This document shows, in pieces, positions 59,831 to 64,000 of a stretch of DNA of 64,000 bases; positions within the stretch are counted from its first letter, which is position 1; each line of letters opens with the position of its first letter. The position numbers were made by a program, and so were the translations under genes. The notes under the pieces were generated by a model, which was given only the letters and a program-made list of their open reading frames with translations, ran no database searches and was not told the origin of the DNA. The stretch comes from an uncultured Hyphomicrobiales bacterium (GTDB taxonomy: Bacteria > Pseudomonadota > Alphaproteobacteria > Rhizobiales > Beijerinckiaceae): contig CAISEY010000343.1 in NCBI GenBank assembly GCA_903884435.1, forward strand, positions 42,731 to 106,730. The letters are read 5' to 3'.

Positions 59831-61873
59831 ATGGAGCGCGTCGCCACGCCACGGGACAGGATCACGCCGCGCCGGCAAGGCGCGACGCCCGTCGAGGGCG
59901 GCGTCGAATTCGCGGTGTTCTCGCGACACGGCGAGACCGGGCATGTCTGTCTCTTCGACGAGAGCGGCGACCGCGAGGTCGCGCGCTGGCGTCTCGCCGG
60001 ACGCGACGGCGACATTCATCACGGCTTCGTTCCAGGCGTCGGACCCGGGACGCGTTACGGACTGCGCTTCGACGGACCCGACGAGCCCGCGCGCGGACAC
60101 AGATTCGACCCGGCGAAACTGCTCGTCGATCCCCGGGCGACGCGGATAGACAGGCCTTTCGTCTGGCGCGCCGAACTCGCCGCGCCGCGCGCCGCCGGCA
60201 TCGACACGGCGCCCTTCACGCCGCGCGCGATCGTCGAGGCGCCCTTCGATCCCCCGCCCCGCGGCGCCGCCTCGACGAGGCCGGACCTGATCTGTGAAGT
60301 CGCCGTGAAGGCGTACACGCAACGCCATCCAGGCGTTCCCGCGCGCCATCGCGGGACTCTCGCGGGCCTCGCCACGCCGCGCGCCATCGAGCATCTCGTC
60401 AAGCTTGGCGTGACGCACGTGGAGTTGATGCCCGTCGCCGCCTTCATGAGCGAGCGGCACCTCGCGCTCGCCGGCCTCGACAACGCCTGGGGTTATAATT
60501 CCGCGTTGTTCATGGCGCCCGATCCGCGGCTGGCGCCAGGCGGCCTCGCCGATCTGCGCGCCTGCGTCGAAGCCTTGCGCTCCGCCGGGATCGCGACGCT
60601 TCTCGACGTGGTTTTCAACCACACCGCGGAAGGCGACGAAAGGGGACCGACGCTCAGCCTGCGCGGTCTCGACAACGCGGTTTACTATCTGCACCGGGAC
60701 GAGGCGCCCGATTTGTTCGTCAACGACACCGGCTGCGGCAACACGCTCGCCTGCGCGCGCGGCCCCGTCGTCGCGCTGATCGTCGAGACATTGCGGCATT
60801 TCGTCGAGGCCGCCGGCGTCGACGGGTTCCGGTTCGATCTCGCGGCGACGCTCGCGCGCGGCGAGGGCGGATTTCCGCGGCCGCATCCTCTGTTCGACGC
60901 GATCGCCGGCGAACCCGCCCTCGCGGGGCGGCTGATGATCGCCGAACCCTGGGACGTGGGCCCGGGCGGCTACCGCCTCGGCGCCTTTCCGGACGGCTGG
61001 CTGGAATGGAACGATCGCTACCGCGACTCGACGCGAAAATTCTGGCGCGGCGACCGCGGCGCCATCGGCGATTTCGCCACGCGCCTCGCGGGCTCCGCCG
61101 ATGTTTTCGAGGCGACGCGCGAGCGCCCCTCGGCGAGCGTGAATTTCATCGCGGCGCACGACGGATTCACCCTGCGCGATCTCGTGTCGCACGCCCGCAA
61201 GCACAACCTCGCCAACCTCGAGCAAAATCGCGACGGGACCAGCGACAATCATTCATGGAATTGCGGCGTCGAGGGCGAAACGCGCGACCCCGCCATCCTC
61301 GCCGCGCGGCGCCGCGACGCCCGCGCGCTGCTCGCCACGCTGTTCGTCTCGCGCGGAACGCCAATGCTGACCGCGGGCGACGAATTCTGGCGCACGCAGA
61401 ATGGCAACAACAACGCCTACGCGCAGGACAATGAAACAACCTGGCTCGACTGGGAGAACGCCGACCGCGATCTCGCGGATTTCGTCGCGGGCCTCGCGCG
61501 GCTGCGCGCCCGGGTTCCGCCGCTGCGCGTGGACGCGTTTCTGACCGGACGCCCTCGCGCCGAACACGAACCGCCCGACGTCGTCTGGCTGACGCGCGAG
61601 GGAAACGAGCCGGGACATCACGACTGGGCGGACGGCGACGTGCTTTGTTTCACGCTCGGCGCGGAGAGCGAGCGCCTGTTCATCGTTTGCAACCGCGGGC
61701 AGGCTTGCGCTCACGTCGCGCGACCGCGGGCGCGGCGCGGACGCGTCTGGCGGCTGGTGCTGGACAGCGCGGCGGCCTTCGTCGATTCCGGGGGCGCGCC
61801 GCACGAGCCGCGCGATCACCCGGCGCCAGCGCGAAGCCTGTGCGCGTGGCGTGAGTTTTCAAAAGAACAATAG
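59831..61873 (+). CDS. glgX: Glycogen debranching enzyme GlgX
   Basis: YNSALFMAPDPRLAPGG; LLDVVFNHTAEGDERGPTLSLRGLDNAVYY; VDGFRFDLAATLARG; FIAAHDGFTLRDLVSHARKHNLANLEQNRDG. Confidence 0.93.
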   Translation: MERVATPRDRITPRRQGATPVEGGVEFAVFSRHGETGHVCLFDESGDREVARWRLAGRDGDIHHGFVPGVGPGTRYGLRFDGPDEPARGHRFDPAKLLVDPRATRIDRPFVWRAELAAPRAAGIDTAPFTPRAIVEAPFDPPPRGAASTRPDLICEVAVKAYTQRHPGVPARHRGTLAGLATPRAIEHLVKLGVTHVELMPVAAFMSERHLALAGLDNAWGYNSALFMAPDPRLAPGGLADLRACVEALRSAGIATLLDVVFNHTAEGDERGPTLSLRGLDNAVYYLHRDEAPDLFVNDTGCGNTLACARGPVVALIVETLRHFVEAAGVDGFRFDLAATLARGEGGFPRPHPLFDAIAGEPALAGRLMIAEPWDVGPGGYRLGAFPDGWLEWNDRYRDSTRKFWRGDRGAIGDFATRLAGSADVFEATRERPSASVNFIAAHDGFTLRDLVSHARKHNLANLEQNRDGTSDNHSWNCGVEGETRDPAILAARRRDARALLATLFVSRGTPMLTAGDEFWRTQNGNNNAYAQDNETTWLDWENADRDLADFVAGLARLRARVPPLRVDAFLTGRPRAEHEPPDVVWLTREGNEPGHHDWADGDVLCFTLGAESERLFIVCNRGQACAHVARPRARRGRVWRLVLDSAAAFVDSGGAPHEPRDHPAPARSLCAWREFSKEQ

Positions 61874-61924
61874 ATAGGCTTGCGTCCGCGCCAGCATGCA
61901 TTATTCATTGCAGCTTCACACGTT

Positions 61925-63055
61925 ATGAATTTTTCATACCAGCCGGAGTTTCAAGTGCCTCCTTTTCGCGCCGAACATATCGGGTCCCTGCTGCGGCCCG
62001 CGCCGCTGCTCGAGCTTCGCCGCCGCCACGCCCTGCGCCAGATCGACGACGCGACCCTGCGCGCCGGAGAAGACAAGGCGATCCGCGACGCCGTCGCGTT
62101 GCAGGAGCGGGTCGGACTGCGCCTCGCGACCGACGGCGAATTCCGCCGGCGCTCCTACCACGCGTTTTTCTTCGCGCAACTGGGCGACATCGAGCCCGAC
62201 TGGGTGCCGGAACAAACGACGGCGGACGCCGGCGCCCCGCGGCGCGCCGTGCAACCCGTCGCGCGCATCCGCAGCCCGCTGAAATGGACGCGCCCCATCC
62301 ATGTCGATGATTTCAACTTCGTGAAATCGCTGACGGGCCTCTGTCCGAAGATCACCATCCCCGGCCCTTGCGCGCTGCATTTCCGTGGCGGCGACGCGGC
62401 GGCCCTCGCCAGCGCTTATACGGACATGGAGACCTACTGGGGCGACACGGTCGAGGCCTTTCGCAAGGAACTGACGGCGCTCGCGGCGGCCGGCTGCACC
62501 TACGTGCAAATTGACGAGACGGCCTTCGCCAAGTTCGGCGATCCCGAGGTGCAGGCGGCGCTGGCGGAGCGCGGCGATCACTGGTCGCGGCTGATCGACC
62601 GCTACATCGAGATCACCAACCGCGTGGTGCGCGGCTTTCCGGGCATGACCATCGGGATGCACCTGTGCCGCGGCAACCGCGCCGGGCAATTCCACTCCGA
62701 GGGCAGCTACGAAAACGTGGCGGAGCGGCTCTTCAACAAATTGCGGATCAACACGTTCTGGCTCGAATACGATTCGCCGCGCGCGGGCGACTTCTCGCCG
62801 CTGCGTTTCGTGCCAAAGGGCAAACACGTCGTGCTCGGCCTCGTCTCGACCAAATCGAACGAGATCGAGGACAGGAAAGACCTGTTGACGCGAATCGACG
62901 CCGCCACGAAATACATCGACCTCGAACATCTCTCGATCTCGCCGCAATGCGGTTTCGCCAGCATCGACATCGGCAACCCGATCACGCCGGAGACGCAGGA
63001 GGCCAAGCTGAGGCTGGTGGTGGACACGGCGCGGGAGGTCTGGGGAGAAGCGTGA
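61925..63055 (+). CDS. Cobalamin-independent methionine synthase II-family protein (MetE C-terminal-like)
   Basis: FRAEHIGSLLRPAPLLELRRRHALRQID...LRLATDGEFRRRSYHAFF; YVQIDETAFAKF; GMHLCRGNRAGQFHSEGSYENVAERLF; LSISPQCGFAS. Confidence 0.9.
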   Translation: MNFSYQPEFQVPPFRAEHIGSLLRPAPLLELRRRHALRQIDDATLRAGEDKAIRDAVALQERVGLRLATDGEFRRRSYHAFFFAQLGDIEPDWVPEQTTADAGAPRRAVQPVARIRSPLKWTRPIHVDDFNFVKSLTGLCPKITIPGPCALHFRGGDAAALASAYTDMETYWGDTVEAFRKELTALAAAGCTYVQIDETAFAKFGDPEVQAALAERGDHWSRLIDRYIEITNRVVRGFPGMTIGMHLCRGNRAGQFHSEGSYENVAERLFNKLRINTFWLEYDSPRAGDFSPLRFVPKGKHVVLGLVSTKSNEIEDRKDLLTRIDAATKYIDLEHLSISPQCGFASIDIGNPITPETQEAKLRLVVDTAREVWGEA

Positions 63056-63058
63056 GGA

Positions 63059-63619
63059 TCACGCCCCGCCAAACCGCAGGAACGCCACCCGCGTGTCGCC
63101 GTAGTCCCGCGTTTCCAGCGGCGTGAAGCCCGCGACGGGGCCGACTTCCGCGGCGGCGCTTTCCTCGACGAGGCACAGGGCGCCGTCCGCCAGCCAGCCG
63201 CCGTCGCGCAACGAGGCCAGCGCCAGAGGCGCGAGGCCCTTGCCGTAGGGAGGATCGAGGAAGGCGAGGGTGAACGGATCCTGCGGCGGCATGGGGCCGA
63301 GCTTCGTCGCGTCGCGTCGAAAGATTCGGGTTTCCCCGCCGAGGCCGAGTTGCTCGACGTTTTCGCGCACGAGCGCGCGGCCTTCGGCGCTGTCGTCGAC
63401 GAACAGCGCGAATTTCGCGCCGCGCGACAGGGCCTCGAGGCCCAGCGCGCCGGTGCCCGCGAAAAGATCGACGACGCGCGCGCCCTCGCAGGCGTCGTCA
63501 TGGGAATGCGCGAGAATGTTGAAGAGCGCCTCGCGCAACCGGTCCGACGTGGGCCGGACCTTTTGCGACGAGGGCGCCTTCAGCACGCGCCCGCGCAACC
63601 TGCCGCCGACGATCCGCAT
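63059..63619 (-). CDS. rsmD: 16S rRNA (guanine966-N2)-methyltransferase RsmD
   Basis: MRIVGGRLRGRVLKAPSSQKVRPTSDRLREALFNIL; VVDLFAGTGALGLEALSRGA; LAFLDPPYGKGLAPLAL. Confidence 0.94.
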   Translation of the reverse strand: MRIVGGRLRGRVLKAPSSQKVRPTSDRLREALFNILAHSHDDACEGARVVDLFAGTGALGLEALSRGAKFALFVDDSAEGRALVRENVEQLGLGGETRIFRRDATKLGPMPPQDPFTLAFLDPPYGKGLAPLALASLRDGGWLADGALCLVEESAAAEVGPVAGFTPLETRDYGDTRVAFLRFGGA

Positions 63620-63624
63620 CGCGC

Positions 63625-64000
63625 TCAGGCGTCACGCCGCGGCGGACGCGGCCCGCGCGGCCTGTCGCCGCCCGGCTTGCCATCTGGCTTGCCGCGGAAG
63701 GGCCGCCCGCCCGCCGGACGGTCGCCGCGCGGCTTGTCGCCGTCGCGCTTGAAGGGACGTTCTCCGCCGGCGCGCGGCGGACGCGAACGCTCGCCCTCCT
63801 CGCGCGGCTTGCGGAAGGGGCGATCCCCGTCCGCCCGCGGCGGACGGGCGCTGAACGGCTTGTCGCCGTCGCGCTTGAACGGACGTTCCCCGCCGGCGCG
63901 CGGCGGACGCGAACGCTCGCCCTCCTCGCGCGGCTTGCGGAAGGGGCGATCCCCGTCCGCCCGCGGCGGACGGGCGCTGAACGGCTTGTCGCCGTCGCGC
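63625..64000 (-). CDS. Partial CDS entering from the right edge: repeat-rich basic C-terminus (possibly an RsuA/RluB-type pseudouridine synthase, from neighbourhood only)
   Basis: Continuous minus frame ending ...PFKRDGDKPRGDRPAGGRPFRGKPDGKPGGDRPRGPRPPRRDA* with TGA at 63625-63627, 5 nt before the rsmD ATG; absent from the ORF track because its start is off-window. Confidence 0.72.
   Translation of the reverse strand, partial: RDGDKPFSARPPRADGDRPFRKPREEGERSRPPRAGGERPFKRDGDKPFSARPPRADGDRPFRKPREEGERSRPPRAGGERPFKRDGDKPRGDRPAGGRPFRGKPDGKPGGDRPRGPRPPRRDA
63731..64000 (-). repeat. 126-bp (42-aa) in-frame tandem repeat
   Basis: Units 63731-63856 and 63857-63982 differ at about two positions by eye; third unit begins 63983. 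Peptide unit RDGDKPFSARPPRADGDRPFRKPREEGERSRPPRAGGERPFK. Confidence 0.9.

Noticed and set aside
63731-64000. CRISPR-like array
   Set aside because: The repeats are contiguous 126-bp units without spacers and maintain a reading frame; they are a protein tandem repeat.

Overview
High-GC, densely coded window, probably from an alphaproteobacterium (Rhizobiales-like; inferred from gene content, not tested). I support about 56 protein-coding genes and no tRNA, rRNA, CRISPR array or insertion sequence. Two genes run off the window edges and are missing from the supplied ORF track: an AT-richer partial ORF on the minus strand (1..958), and a minus-strand Arg/Gly/Pro-rich C-terminus built from a 126-bp (42-aa) tandem repeat (63625..64000). 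Main themes: (i) a duplicated two-gene module of a small c-type cytochrome plus a ~615-aa secreted protein combining a carboxypeptidase-regulatory-like N-terminus, a CxxCH haem motif and a Vgb/SMP-30-like propeller (5.0-7.3 kb and 8.2-10.4 kb), flanking a protein-L-isoaspartate methyltransferase; (ii) many solute receptors: seven Bug/TctC-type proteins with no TctA/TctB in the window and three ABC-type binding proteins with one permease and no ATPase; (iii) catabolic-looking enzymes (enolase superfamily, enoyl-CoA hydratase, M20 amidohydrolase, LLM flavin oxidoreductase, alpha/beta hydrolases, GMC oxidoreductase); (iv) housekeeping genes (fumarase, ribB, pdxH, pyrC, ygfZ, tag, rsmD); (v) a divergent glycogen locus malQ-glgB-glgA / glgP-glgX without glgC. 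The best candidate for an undescribed system is the duplicated cytochrome/haem-propeller module. All product names come from reading the translations; no database search was run.
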